Assembly: GCA_030531165.1 (NCBI GenBank)
Contig: JAUNOI010000001.1
Coordinates: 1-64,000 of the forward strand
DNA: 64,000 nucleotides
Direction of reading: 5' to 3'
Source of the DNA: Lachnospiraceae bacterium
GTDB lineage: Bacteria; Bacillota; Clostridia; Lachnospirales; Lachnospiraceae
In this document: one piece after another, positions 26,619-35,393 of the stretch
How the letters are laid out: each line of letters opens with the position of its first letter
How positions within the stretch are numbered: position 1 is the first letter of the stretch
Made by a program: the position numbers and the translations under genes
The notes under the pieces: generated by a model
The model's input: only the letters and a program-made list of their open reading frames with translations
Databases searched by the model: none
Told to the model about the DNA's origin: nothing

Positions 26619-28139
26619 ATGAAAAGAAACAACAAAACATACAGCTGCAGGCTGATTCCTGTTTTCTTAATTCTTATTATGATTGCAGGAATGTTGACCG
26701 GATGCGGTTCCAAGAAGAGTGAATTTGGGGAGTCACCAGTTCATTCTCCTGATGATCTGGCAGGTAAGACGATTGGTGTACAGCTTGGTACAACCGGAGA
26801 TCTCTACGCATCAGATGAAGAAGGAGCAACTGTACAGGGCTTTAACAAAGGAGCAGATGCGGTGCAGGCATTGAAACAGGGAAAAGTTGACTGTGTAGTC
26901 ATTGATGAACAGCCGGCGAAAGCCTTTACAGAAAGAAACAGGGATTTATCCATTCTGGATGATGCATTTGCGGTAGAAGATTATGCAATCTGCGTAGCAA
27001 AAGGGAATGATGAATTAACAGAAAAAATCAATGCTGCCCTTAAAAAATTGAAAAAAGACGGAACATTAGATCAGATTATCGGTAATTACATCGGTGATGA
27101 TACAAAAGGCAAGCAGCCATATGAATCGCCGGAAGATGTCGATACTTCAAACGGGACTTTAGTTATGGCGACGAATGCGGAGTTTGAGCCGTATGAATAT
27201 CGTGAAGATGGTAAAATTGTCGGAATCGATGCGGAGATGGCTCAGGCTGTTGCGGATCAGTTAGGCATGAAACTGGAAATCGAGGATATGCTGTTTGATT
27301 CTATTATTACAGCAGTGCAGTCCGGTAAAGCTGATATCGGTGTTGCAGGTATGACAGTTACTGAAGATCGATTAAAAAATATTGATTTTACGGACTCTTA
27401 TGCAACTTCGAAGCAGGTGATCATTGTCAGAAATGGTAAATCTGCGGATGCATTTGATTTAAAACAAAGCATTCACCAGAACTTTATAAAAGAAAGCAGA
27501 TGGAAATATCTGGTGAACGGTCTTGCTACGACGATGGAGATTACATTATTAGCGGTTATCATCGGTATTGTGCTTGGATTTGTCATTGCTATTTTACGAT
27601 TCTCCTGTGATAAAACGGGCGGATTAAAACTGCTGAACTGGATCTTAAAAGCATATTTGACAGTGATCCGTGGAACGCCTGCGATGATTCAGCTGTTGAT
27701 TATTTATTATGTTATTTTTGCAAGTACCAATGTCAGCAAGGTACTCGTAGCAGTCGTAGCATTCGGATTAAACTCATCTGCTTATATTGCGGAAATTGTT
27801 CGATCCGGTCTGAGCTCGATCGATCCGGGACAGTTTGAAGCAGGACGAAGCTTAGGATTTACCTATGTGCAGACGATGAGGTATTTTATCTTGCCACAGG
27901 CATTTAAGAATGTGCTTCCTGCATTGGGCAATGAATTTATCGTATTATTAAAAGAGACATCCATCTCCGGTTATATTGGAATCATGGATCTGACGCGGGG
28001 TGGAGACTTTATTCGAAGCCGTACATATGAAGCTTTCTTCCCATTGATAGCCGTAGCGATCATATACCTGATTATCGTTATGATCTTATCTGTGCTGGTA
28101 GGAAAACTGGAAAGGAGCTTGAAGAACGATGAACAATAA
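26619..28139 (+). CDS. Amino-acid ABC transporter: permuted binding domain fused to permease
   Basis: A 506-residue lipoprotein-permease fusion. Signal peptide with lipobox LTGC (Cys29). Residues 43-160 match the second lobe and final strand of a polar amino-acid binding protein ([17 protein letters not shown] to [13 protein letters not shown]). Residues 178-272 match the first lobe ([14 protein letters not shown] to [15 protein letters not shown]). This is the reverse of the normal order, yet adds to one full domain. A HisM-type permease follows (about 295-506; [23 protein letters not shown]). ATG 26619 is chosen for the lipoprotein signal and AAAGGATGAGG. It overlaps the ATPase gene. Confidence 0.88.
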   Translation: MKRNNKTYSCRLIPVFLILIMIAGMLTGCGSKKSEFGESPVHSPDDLAGKTIGVQLGTTGDLYASDEEGATVQGFNKGADAVQALKQGKVDCVVIDEQPAKAFTERNRDLSILDDAFAVEDYAICVAKGNDELTEKINAALKKLKKDGTLDQIIGNYIGDDTKGKQPYESPEDVDTSNGTLVMATNAEFEPYEYREDGKIVGIDAEMAQAVADQLGMKLEIEDMLFDSIITAVQSGKADIGVAGMTVTEDRLKNIDFTDSYATSKQVIIVRNGKSADAFDLKQSIHQNFIKESRWKYLVNGLATTMEITLLAVIIGIVLGFVIAILRFSCDKTGGLKLLNWILKAYLTVIRGTPAMIQLLIIYYVIFASTNVSKVLVAVVAFGLNSSAYIAEIVRSGLSSIDPGQFEAGRSLGFTYVQTMRYFILPQAFKNVLPALGNEFIVLLKETSISGYIGIMDLTRGGDFIRSRTYEAFFPLIAVAIIYLIIVMILSVLVGKLERSLKNDEQ

Positions 28140-28869
28140 TGATGTAATGATTCATGTAGAAGACCTGAAAAAATCTTTCAGTGATGTAGATGTATTGACC
28201 GGTATTACGACGGATATCAAAAAAGGAGAAGTACTGGTCATTCTGGGACCATCCGGATGCGGGAAATCCACGTTTTTAAGATGTTTAAATCTTCTCGAAG
28301 AACCGACCGGCGGGCATATTTATCTGGATGGAACAGAAGTGACAGATCCGAAAAATAATATCAACCAGATTCGTCAATCGATGATGATGGTATTTCAGCA
28401 TTTTAATCTGTTTCCACATAAGACGATTCTGGAAAATCTGACGATTGCGCCGATCAAGTTAAAGGGCATGCCGAAAGCGGAAGCGGATAAAAAGGGTATG
28501 GAACTTTTAGAGAGAGTCGGACTTGCTGAGAAAGCAGATGCTTATCCATCACAGCTATCCGGTGGTCAGAAGCAGCGTGTTGCAATCTGTCGTGCATTAG
28601 CGATGGATCCGGAAGTTATTTTGTTTGATGAACCGACGTCTGCACTCGATCCGGAGATGGTTGGTGAAGTATTGGATGTAATGAAAGAACTGGCGAAATC
28701 CGGTATGACGATGATCTGTGTGACTCATGAGATGGGATTTGCCAGAGAAGTTGCAAATCGAATCATCTTTTTAGATAATGGAAAGATTGCAGAAGACGGA
28801 ACACCGGAACAGGTATTTGATCATCCGAAAAATGAGCGTTTAAAAGCATTTTTATCAAAAATTTTATAA
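28129..28869 (+). CDS. Amino-acid ABC transporter ATP-binding protein (GlnQ/ArtP class)
   Basis: A 246-residue ATPase energising the fused permease upstream, which it overlaps by 11 bases. Walker [17 protein letters not shown]-loop [13 protein letters not shown], signature [11 protein letters not shown], Walker [16 protein letters not shown]-loop VTHEMGFA. These are hallmark sequences of polar amino-acid importers. The exact amino acid is not determinable. Confidence 0.95.
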   Translation: MNNNDVMIHVEDLKKSFSDVDVLTGITTDIKKGEVLVILGPSGCGKSTFLRCLNLLEEPTGGHIYLDGTEVTDPKNNINQIRQSMMMVFQHFNLFPHKTILENLTIAPIKLKGMPKAEADKKGMELLERVGLAEKADAYPSQLSGGQKQRVAICRALAMDPEVILFDEPTSALDPEMVGEVLDVMKELAKSGMTMICVTHEMGFAREVANRIIFLDNGKIAEDGTPEQVFDHPKNERLKAFLSKIL

Positions 28870-28902
28870 TATTGTATGGAATATTTCATATATCAGAAGG
28901 AA

Positions 28903-28934
28903 AAAAGAATCTCGTGAATCGGGATTCTTTTTTT
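28903..28934 (+). terminator. Terminator of the amino-acid transporter operon
   Basis: AAAGAATC pairs with GATTCTTT, followed by a T run. Confidence 0.8.
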
Positions 28935-28936
28935 AC

Positions 28937-28997
28937 TTGATTATCTGTACGAAATTCGTTAAGATAGAAAAAGACAATAAAATGAGAACCAATCTCA
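28937..28997 (+). promoter_or_regulatory. Promoter and Fur-like box of apbE
   Basis: TTGATT (28937-28942), 17 bases, TAAGAT (28960-28965). The imperfect 7-1-7 dyad TGAGAAC-C-AATCTCA (28983-28997) lies where a repressor would block the early transcript. It is a weaker match than the boxes at 30186 and 32190; I include it because the position is the same. Confidence 0.45.
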
Positions 28998-29012
28998 AAA
29001 AGGATGGCAGAT

Positions 29013-30062
29013 ATGAAGAAAAAAATTTATATGATACTTGTTCTTATGGTCAGCACGTTTTGCTTGACAGCGTGCGGAGGATCCGGGACGGAATCATTGA
29101 ATCAATCAAAAGAGGATCAGGCGGAATCGAGCATTGACGTTGATGCAATGGATACTTATATGACTTTACGTGCATATGGAGAAAACAGAGATGATGCGTT
29201 GGATGCGGCAAAGACGGAAATCGAACGCCTGGATGATATGTGGTCAGTTGGTAATGAGAAGAGTGAAGTTAGCGTGCTAAATAAAGAGAAGCAGATAACG
29301 GCATCAAATGAGACTGTAGAATTGATTGAATGTGCTCAGAAGATATCGGAGGAAACCGATGGGGCGTTTGATATCACAATATATCCATTGATGGATCTAT
29401 GGGGATTTACAACACAGAAGTATCATGTGCCAAAAGACGCTGAGATTGTAAAAATTTTAAAGAAGCATATCGGCATGGATAAGGTGATCGTAGAAAAGGA
29501 AAGTAATACAGTGACTTTATTGGATGGCGCGCAGATTGATCTTGGAGGTATTGCAAAGGGATTTGCTTCCCAGTCAGTAGCACAGATTTTTGAGGAATAT
29601 CAGATCAGCCACGGGATTATCAGTCTTGGAGGAAATGTTCAGGCTATTGGAAAGAAGCCGGATGGCAGCAGATGGAAGGTAGGTATTGAATCGCCGAATG
29701 ATCATTTTGATATGGTGGGAACCTATGAGGCAAAGGATGAAGCGGTAATCACATCTGGAGGATACGAACGCTATTTTGAAGAAGATGGGAAGACCTATCA
29801 TCATATTTTGGATCCTAAGACAGGAAAACCGGCGGATTCGGACCTGGTTTCAGTGACAATTGTCAGTAAAGCCGGAATGAAAGCAGACTGTCTTTCTACA
29901 ACTTTATTCGTATTAGGAAAAGACAAATCTATCAATTACTGGAAAGAGCATAAGGATGAGTTTGATTTTATTCTTGTGGATCAGGAGGACAATATTTATG
30001 TATCAGAAGGAATAGAAGATCACTTTAGCTCTGATTATGACTTCAAAATTATCAGAAAATAA
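29013..30062 (+). CDS. apbE: ApbE flavin transferase lipoprotein
   Basis: Transfers FMN from FAD onto a Thr of exported FMN-binding domains, outside the membrane. The 349-residue protein has a lipoprotein signal (LTAC, Cys near residue 20), substrate-binding motifs WSVGNEKSEVS and DLGGIAKGFA, GGNVQAIGKKP, and the metal/FAD region TSGGYERYFE with HHILDPKTGKPA. The ATG at 29013 is chosen because AAAGG lies nine bases upstream and a lipoprotein signal begins there; ATG 29004 has no site. Five candidate target sites are encoded downstream (32330-34333). Confidence 0.95.
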   Translation: MKKKIYMILVLMVSTFCLTACGGSGTESLNQSKEDQAESSIDVDAMDTYMTLRAYGENRDDALDAAKTEIERLDDMWSVGNEKSEVSVLNKEKQITASNETVELIECAQKISEETDGAFDITIYPLMDLWGFTTQKYHVPKDAEIVKILKKHIGMDKVIVEKESNTVTLLDGAQIDLGGIAKGFASQSVAQIFEEYQISHGIISLGGNVQAIGKKPDGSRWKVGIESPNDHFDMVGTYEAKDEAVITSGGYERYFEEDGKTYHHILDPKTGKPADSDLVSVTIVSKAGMKADCLSTTLFVLGKDKSINYWKEHKDEFDFILVDQEDNIYVSEGIEDHFSSDYDFKIIRK

Positions 30063-30092
30063 TATGCTATTATCTGATTTTATAGCCGTAAA

Positions 30093-30204
30093 TGAGAATA
30101 ATTTTCAGTATATTCCAGGTGAGAAAAATCGATCAATATCCTCTTGCGGCATATAGATGTATTGCGTATAATCTTGCTCATGTTAGATAATGAAAATCAA
30201 TATC
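30093..30204 (+). promoter_or_regulatory. Promoter with two Fur-like boxes before the first Tp47-like gene
   Basis: TTGCGG (30144-30149), 17 bases, TATAAT (30167-30172). GATAATGAAAATCAATATC (30186-30204) matches 17 of 19 positions of the Fur consensus and lies just past the -10. A second dyad TGAGAAT-A-ATTTTCA (30093-30107) lies upstream. Iron-dependent repression is the likely reading. Confidence 0.65.
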
Positions 30205-30228
30205 AATTATTAACAGGAGGTAAAAAAT

Positions 30229-32088
30229 ATGCATTTGACAACATTAAAAAAAGCGCTTGCAATTACACTTTCCGCGGCAATGATCGCAGTTGCGTCACCA
30301 GTAGTTACTCCATTGAATGCAGTTGCCGTAAAAGCGGAAACTTCGGATCATGAATATACGTATCTGTATTCTAGTCTTTCCTGGTCTGAGTATTGGGCGA
30401 ATGAAGGGGTGTATGCGGCAGGAGATGCTTCATCATCTGATGAGACGGATACCCGCGGTGAGACGGATAAAGGTGCGTTTGATGCCGTTTCCCGTGCAAC
30501 GACCAACCATGGGCTTCATCGAGGAAATTATCAGTGTGATGTGACGATCTATGATACGGATGGTCATGCCTATAACATGGCATATTGGTCGGAAGATGGA
30601 TCGACGATTTATTTGAGGGATGGAAGTTCAATCGGATTTTCCAGAGGTGAAATTACAAAAAACGATGGAGCGACGGCAACGATGGACCACTATCTTGTCA
30701 ATGGGTTAAAATATGTTCCAGTTAAAGTGGCGGCAGAAGATCTCGATGATTTTGTTAAGACACATGATGTTGTATATAATGGTGAAGAATTAAAAGGCGG
30801 ATACAGTGAAAATCAGTTGGCTGCATATACGTACACAGCAAATGTCACATCCGAAACAAACGGATTAAAAACTGTTTCGAAAAATGCAGACGGTACGTAT
30901 TCTTTTTCAGCAAGATCAAATGGAACTGAATCGGGATTAAAAGATGTTGAGTTAAAGAAAGCATCGGATATTGTTGCAACGGTAAAAGATGCAAGCGGTT
31001 CTTATGGCGAATTCTTAAGAGTTGACCTGACAGGAGACGGCTATGGCGCTCTTGGCGCAGCAATGCAGGAAGTTCAGTGGACGTATTATGGAAATGACGG
31101 TACGCGTACGAATGCATTGGCAACTTATGGAACAAAGTTTGCAGCAGATAATTGGATGCACAAAGCAATGGGGATCCAGCTCGGATTAACGGATTCAGCG
31201 CGATGCAAGCTTCCGGAAGGATATGATGGAACCGGATACTGGTCACTGAAAGTGATTGCGCTCGGATATGAAGATTATACGGTTGATTTTGAAGCATCTG
31301 TTAAAAATATCGTAGGAGCTGATACAGAGGCTTCTGCAGAAGAAATAGAAGCCTTAACTGCGCTTGTGAATGAAGCGGATGCATTGAAAGCGGATGATTA
31401 TAAAGCAGATAAGAACTGGAGCGATTTCCAGACGGAACTTCAAGAGACGAAAGATCTTTTAGCCAAAGATATTATTTATTCCTCAGAAATAACAGAACAG
31501 ACAGAGCATTTGACAAATGCGATGAATGCACTCGTGGAAAAAGCCGGTTCAAAAGTTACATTAAAAGCTAAGACAGTTACTTATACGGGTAAGGCAGTCA
31601 GCATCGGAGAAGCAGCAGTAACCGGAAGTACCGGAAAAGTATCTTACAAATATTACTCTGATTCAAAATGTAAAAAAGCCGTATCGGCTTCAAAAGTTAA
31701 GAATGCAGGGACCTATTACGTAAAAGCAACCGTTGCTGCAGATGACAATTATAAAGCAGCAACAAGCAGTGCTGTGAAACTGACGATTAAAAAGGCATCC
31801 CAGAAAATCAAAGTATCTACTGCGGCAAAGACGGTAAAATATGCAAAAGTGAAAAAAGCAAAACAGGTTACGTCTAAGGTAAGCGTAAGTGGAGCGAAAA
31901 CCTCTTATACTTATAAAAAAGCAGGTGGAAGTTCACAACTTTCTATTGATAAGAAATCCGGTAAGATCACAATGAAAAAAGGTACGAAAAAGGGAACGTA
32001 TTCAATAAAAGTAAAGGTTACTGCTTCTGATGGAACAAACTATGATTCAGCATCAAAAACAGCAACAGTAAAGGTAAAAGTAAAATAA
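30229..32088 (+). CDS. Secreted surface protein: Tp47-like domain, FIVAR-like and MBG-like repeats
   Basis: A 619-residue exported protein. Signal peptide about 1-36. Residues about 40-360 resemble proteins labelled penicillin-binding Tp47 domain (motifs SWSEYWANEGVYAAGD, FDAVSRATTNHGLHRG); this identity is from memory. About 365-440 resembles a FIVAR helical repeat (LKADDYKADKNWSDFQTEL). About 443-530 is MBG-like (KTVTYTGKAVSIG, YYVKATVAADDNYKA), and the end is Lys-rich (KKGTKKGTYSIKVKV). No LPXTG anchor is seen. The C-terminal part is closely similar to that of 35394-37310. It sits between apbE and the FMN-binding genes under Fur-like boxes, so a role in redox or iron-compound handling is inferred. 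Confidence 0.7.
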   Translation: MHLTTLKKALAITLSAAMIAVASPVVTPLNAVAVKAETSDHEYTYLYSSLSWSEYWANEGVYAAGDASSSDETDTRGETDKGAFDAVSRATTNHGLHRGNYQCDVTIYDTDGHAYNMAYWSEDGSTIYLRDGSSIGFSRGEITKNDGATATMDHYLVNGLKYVPVKVAAEDLDDFVKTHDVVYNGEELKGGYSENQLAAYTYTANVTSETNGLKTVSKNADGTYSFSARSNGTESGLKDVELKKASDIVATVKDASGSYGEFLRVDLTGDGYGALGAAMQEVQWTYYGNDGTRTNALATYGTKFAADNWMHKAMGIQLGLTDSARCKLPEGYDGTGYWSLKVIALGYEDYTVDFEASVKNIVGADTEASAEEIEALTALVNEADALKADDYKADKNWSDFQTELQETKDLLAKDIIYSSEITEQTEHLTNAMNALVEKAGSKVTLKAKTVTYTGKAVSIGEAAVTGSTGKVSYKYYSDSKCKKAVSASKVKNAGTYYVKATVAADDNYKAATSSAVKLTIKKASQKIKVSTAAKTVKYAKVKKAKQVTSKVSVSGAKTSYTYKKAGGSSQLSIDKKSGKITMKKGTKKGTYSIKVKVTASDGTNYDSASKTATVKVKVK

Positions 32089-32141
32089 TGATAAACCTTC
32101 TTTTTTATTAAATATAAGGAAGTGTATTTTCCCATCAAACG

Positions 32142-32179
32142 GGCACAGAGCAAATTTATTTGCATCTGTGCCTGTTTTT
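32142..32179 (+). terminator. Terminator after the first Tp47-like gene
   Basis: GGCACAGA pairs with TCTGTGCC across a loop with its own GCAAA/TTTGC pairing, followed by GTTTTT. Confidence 0.75.
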
Positions 32180-32189
32180 AAAATGTATT

Positions 32190-32303
32190 TGATAATCTTT
32201 ATCAATATTAATGAAAAAAGATGAACATTAATCCGTTGCAAGCGAAAATAAAATTTTTTAAAATAAAAAAGTATTATTAAATTGAAAATGATAATGAATA
32301 TCA
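32190..32303 (+). promoter_or_regulatory. Promoter with two Fur-like boxes before the FMN-binding operon
   Basis: TGATAAT-C-TTTATCA (32190-32204) and TGATAAT-G-AATATCA (32289-32303) are 7-1-7 dyads, each with six of seven symmetric pairs and close to TGATAATNATTATCA. Between them are TTGCAA (32236-32241), 17 bases and TAAAAT (32259-32264). Confidence 0.65.
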
Positions 32304-32329
32304 ATAGAAAAGTCGGCGGGAGAGAGGAT

Positions 32330-33892
32330 ATGAAACAGATTTTAAAAAGATTAACAAAGTTAAAGGACTTCAATTTAATACAATTTGTACCGTTTATTTT
32401 TATCATCAGTCTTGCGGGGAACAGCATATTTGGATATACAGAACCAAAAGTGACGGAACCGGTAATTACAAAGGAAGTCAGCGCGGAGTCTTCGGAAACA
32501 GATAAGGATAAGAAGGCAAAAAGCGTTTCAGGAGGCGATCTAGATCTTTCTAAGATCAAAGATGGAACTTATGAAGGAAGTGGGACGGGATTCCATGGAA
32601 CGATCAAAGTTTCCGTTACTGTAAAGGATCATAAAATTACAGCAATTAATGTTTTGAACTCATCGGATGATGCTTCTTTTTTCAATCGTGCAAAAGCTGG
32701 GGTAATTGCAGGAATTATCTCATCACAATCGTTAAATGTGGATGTGGTCAGCGGAGCAACTTACAGTTCCAAAGGAATTATCGCTGCGGTTAAGAACGCC
32801 TTGACAGGAGAAGTGGATCATTCTACTGCAAAAGGAACTGCAAGTACTGCAAAAGCAGCAAAGCTTGCAGCGGTAAAAGAATCCGGAACTTATAAAGACG
32901 GCACTTACACGGGAAGCGCGAAAGGCTGGGGCGGTACGACAAAGGTGTCGGTATCCATTAAAAATAATAAAATAATAAATATTAAAGTATTAAGCAATCA
33001 GGATACGCCGTCTTATTTTAATAAAGCAAAATCTACGATCATTTCATCTATTTTAAAGAAACAGTCTACAAATGTAGACGCAGTCAGCGGGGCGACATAC
33101 AGCTCTAATGGAATCATTAAAGCGGTGCGCAACGCGCTCAGCAAGGCAGCAACGACAAAGAAATCGGATTCAACAAAGAGTACTGAGAAAAAGAAGGATC
33201 AAGTTGATACTTCTTTAAAGTTATCCGGGAAACATAAAGATGGTACTTATAAAGGCAGCGGCGAAGGTTATCATGGAGGAACGACAACATTATCTGTCAC
33301 AATTAAAAATAATCGTATGACAAAAATTAAGGTTGTCAGTCATGAAGACACACCTTCGTTCTTTGCTTCTGCAAAAAAACTTTTTAAGACGATGATCGCA
33401 AAGCAGTCGACAAAGGTTGATGTTGTCAGCGGAGCAACAATGAGCTCAAATGGAATTATTGAAGCGGTGAATGAAGCGCTGGCAAAAGCACAGACAAAAG
33501 ATACAGATTCTGATAAAAAAGATGATACAACTGAGGGTAAAAAGGATGATGTCCAGGAAGAGACAGGAAAGTATAAAGACGGTACTTATACGGGAATCGG
33601 CACCTGTGAGACAAACGACTATTCCTTTGATCCATACTCTGTTCAGCTGGATATCATCATTCAGAAAGGAAAGATCACAACGATCAACAATTTCGTCTAT
33701 GGAGAGGCCTACTATCTGGATGATAATGAATGGTATATGAATCGTGCATTAAATGGTACTCCATCGAAACCGGGTATGATAAAACAGATCATCGAAAAAC
33801 AGTCAACGGAAGTGGATATCGTCAGCGGGGCAACCTGTTCCTCAAGAGCAATTATCGAGGCAGTTGGCAAAGCATTGGCTGGTGCGCAGTAA
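32330..33892 (+). CDS. Membrane-anchored protein with four FMN-binding domains
   Basis: A 520-residue exported protein. One N-terminal membrane segment (about 14-36), a linker, then four tandem FMN-bind domains, each ending in the flavinylation motif D-x-x-S-G-A-T: Thr144, Thr256, Thr370 and Thr502. The fourth domain is more divergent. In NqrC and related proteins ApbE attaches FMN to this Thr, so the protein could carry four FMNs as an electron relay outside the membrane. ATG 32330 is chosen (GGGAGAGAGG upstream); a longer frame from TTG 32282 has no site. It is first of at least three tightly spaced genes. Confidence 0.92.
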   Translation: MKQILKRLTKLKDFNLIQFVPFIFIISLAGNSIFGYTEPKVTEPVITKEVSAESSETDKDKKAKSVSGGDLDLSKIKDGTYEGSGTGFHGTIKVSVTVKDHKITAINVLNSSDDASFFNRAKAGVIAGIISSQSLNVDVVSGATYSSKGIIAAVKNALTGEVDHSTAKGTASTAKAAKLAAVKESGTYKDGTYTGSAKGWGGTTKVSVSIKNNKIINIKVLSNQDTPSYFNKAKSTIISSILKKQSTNVDAVSGATYSSNGIIKAVRNALSKAATTKKSDSTKSTEKKKDQVDTSLKLSGKHKDGTYKGSGEGYHGGTTTLSVTIKNNRMTKIKVVSHEDTPSFFASAKKLFKTMIAKQSTKVDVVSGATMSSNGIIEAVNEALAKAQTKDTDSDKKDDTTEGKKDDVQEETGKYKDGTYTGIGTCETNDYSFDPYSVQLDIIIQKGKITTINNFVYGEAYYLDDNEWYMNRALNGTPSKPGMIKQIIEKQSTEVDIVSGATCSSRAIIEAVGKALAGAQ

Positions 33893-33904
33893 AAGGAAGA
33901 CATC

Positions 33905-34333
33905 ATGATAAAACTGATAAAAGAGCATAAACATTTTTTGATGAAAGTGATAAATTTTTGTTTGATCATCGGTATCTGTATTGGATATCAGGGAATTGCA
34001 TCCGTGCGTGCAGAAAAAGAGGCTGAGATTGAAAAAAAGAATCAGCAGGCTGCCGCAACTCTGGTCAAATGGAGTGATGGCACATTTGAAGGAAGCGGAA
34101 CAGGATTTGGCGGTGAAATAAAAGTTCGTGTAACGATCGCAGACGGACGGATCACGAATATTGAAGTAGTCAGTGCAGAACAGGAGGATGCGGCATATCT
34201 GGATAATGCAAAAAGCATCCTTGCTGATATGTTGAAACAGCAGACTGGGGATGTTGATATAGCCAGTGGGGCGACCTATAGCTCGAACGGATTGATCGAG
34301 GCAGTAAATCGTGCGTTAAAGGAGGCGGAATAG
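33905..34333 (+). CDS. Single-domain FMN-binding protein
   Basis: A 142-residue protein: N-terminal membrane segment (about 14-34), short coiled linker, and one FMN-bind domain with motif DIASGATYSS (Thr124 expected to carry FMN). GGAAG precedes the ATG. It lies 12 bases after the four-domain protein and one base before the NapH-like gene. It is the most likely direct link between the membrane ferredoxin protein and the four-domain relay; this order is inference. Confidence 0.92.
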   Translation: MIKLIKEHKHFLMKVINFCLIIGICIGYQGIASVRAEKEAEIEKKNQQAAATLVKWSDGTFEGSGTGFGGEIKVRVTIADGRITNIEVVSAEQEDAAYLDNAKSILADMLKQQTGDVDIASGATYSSNGLIEAVNRALKEAE

Positions 34334-34334
34334 G

Positions 34335-35192
34335 ATGAAAGCAAGAGATGTGCACCGCCTGTTAAGGCATGTAATCCAAATTATCTTTTTCTTATGGATG
34401 CCAGCATTATATACATCTGCATATTCGGGCATCAAATATGTGATTGGACAGATCAGAGATGGAAATCCGATTACGATGAATGGCTTTTTATCAACGTTCA
34501 TTGCGTTATGTGCATTTACAATTTTATTTGGGAGATTTTTCTGCGGATATGCATGTGCTTTTGGCTCGCTTGGCGATGGGATGTATGCATTATCACAGGG
34601 GATTCAGAAGAAAATTACAAAAAAACGAAAAAAAAGAATAAGCCTTCCCTGGTTTCGATCTGAGATCTGTGTATGGCTTCAAAAGACCAAATATATACTG
34701 CTGATTGCACTGATTGCGATTTACGCGTTTGGACTTACGGATCATTTTGCTGGAACAAGTCCGTGGGAAGTGTTTTCCATGCTGTATAATGGTAATTTTC
34801 CAGGAATGGAAAATTTGATTGGATACATACTATTCTTTTTGATCTTGATCGGAATGTGTTTTAAGGAACGGTTTTTCTGTCAGTATTTGTGTCCGATGGG
34901 AGCAGCATTTGCATGGATGCCGGTTTTGCCGGTGTCTGTTCTGGATCGGGACCGGGAACGATGTATCCCAAAATGCAGGGCATGCCAGATGAAGTGTCCG
35001 GTGGATATGGAGATCAAGCGGGATCAGAAGAATGAAGGAGAATGCATTCATTGCCTTCAGTGTATCGATGTATGTCCAAAACAGAATATTCATTTGGGAT
35101 CCGGAAAGAGATTCCGGGGACATGAACTCTTTTTTGTATTAATAAAAGCGGTGATATTAATCTTGATCTGTCTCTTTACGGTCAATATGTAA
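34335..35192 (+). CDS. NapH/NosR-like membrane 4Fe-4S protein
   Basis: A 285-residue membrane protein with about five helices. Two membrane-proximal CxxxC motifs (FFCGYACAFGS, FFCQYLCPMGA) and two ferredoxin-type clusters near the C-terminus (CIPKCRACQMKCP and CIHCLQCIDVCPK). This is the architecture of NapH and the C-terminal part of NosR, which pass electrons across the membrane. The start is one base after the upstream stop, implying translational coupling. Its likely partners are the adjacent flavoproteins rather than a nitrate or nitrous oxide reductase, which are absent here. Confidence 0.9.
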   Translation: MKARDVHRLLRHVIQIIFFLWMPALYTSAYSGIKYVIGQIRDGNPITMNGFLSTFIALCAFTILFGRFFCGYACAFGSLGDGMYALSQGIQKKITKKRKKRISLPWFRSEICVWLQKTKYILLIALIAIYAFGLTDHFAGTSPWEVFSMLYNGNFPGMENLIGYILFFLILIGMCFKERFFCQYLCPMGAAFAWMPVLPVSVLDRDRERCIPKCRACQMKCPVDMEIKRDQKNEGECIHCLQCIDVCPKQNIHLGSGKRFRGHELFFVLIKAVILILICLFTVNM

Positions 35193-35393
35193 AGATTTAG
35201 ATAAATGCAGGGAGAACAGCCAATCAATGACTTTATTTGGCGTTTCTTCGGTCGACAAACTTTATTTAACCGGCATGAAGGCGCCTCATGTTGTTAAATG
35301 TAACTATGTAACCTGCACGGACAATCCGGAATATGATGTCCGTATGACGGGAAACCCGCAAAGCGTGTTTCTCATAGCTTTTAGGAGGATAAT
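35193..35393 (+). other. 201-base gap with several RNA hairpins before the second Tp47-like gene
   Basis: No confident gene or promoter. Hairpins seen: TTTAAC/GTTAAA enclosing CATGA/TCATG (35266-35301), ACGGACA/TGTCCGT (about 35318-35344), and CGGG/CCCG just after. A 56-codon frame from ATG 35227 to a stop at about 35395 exists, but lacks a site and a family. The gap may hold a processing site or a 5' regulatory RNA. Confidence 0.35.

Noticed and set aside
30144..30353. 69-codon frame overlapping the Fur-like box and start of the first Tp47-like gene
   Set aside because: It runs through the promoter and ribosome binding site of the real gene in another frame.
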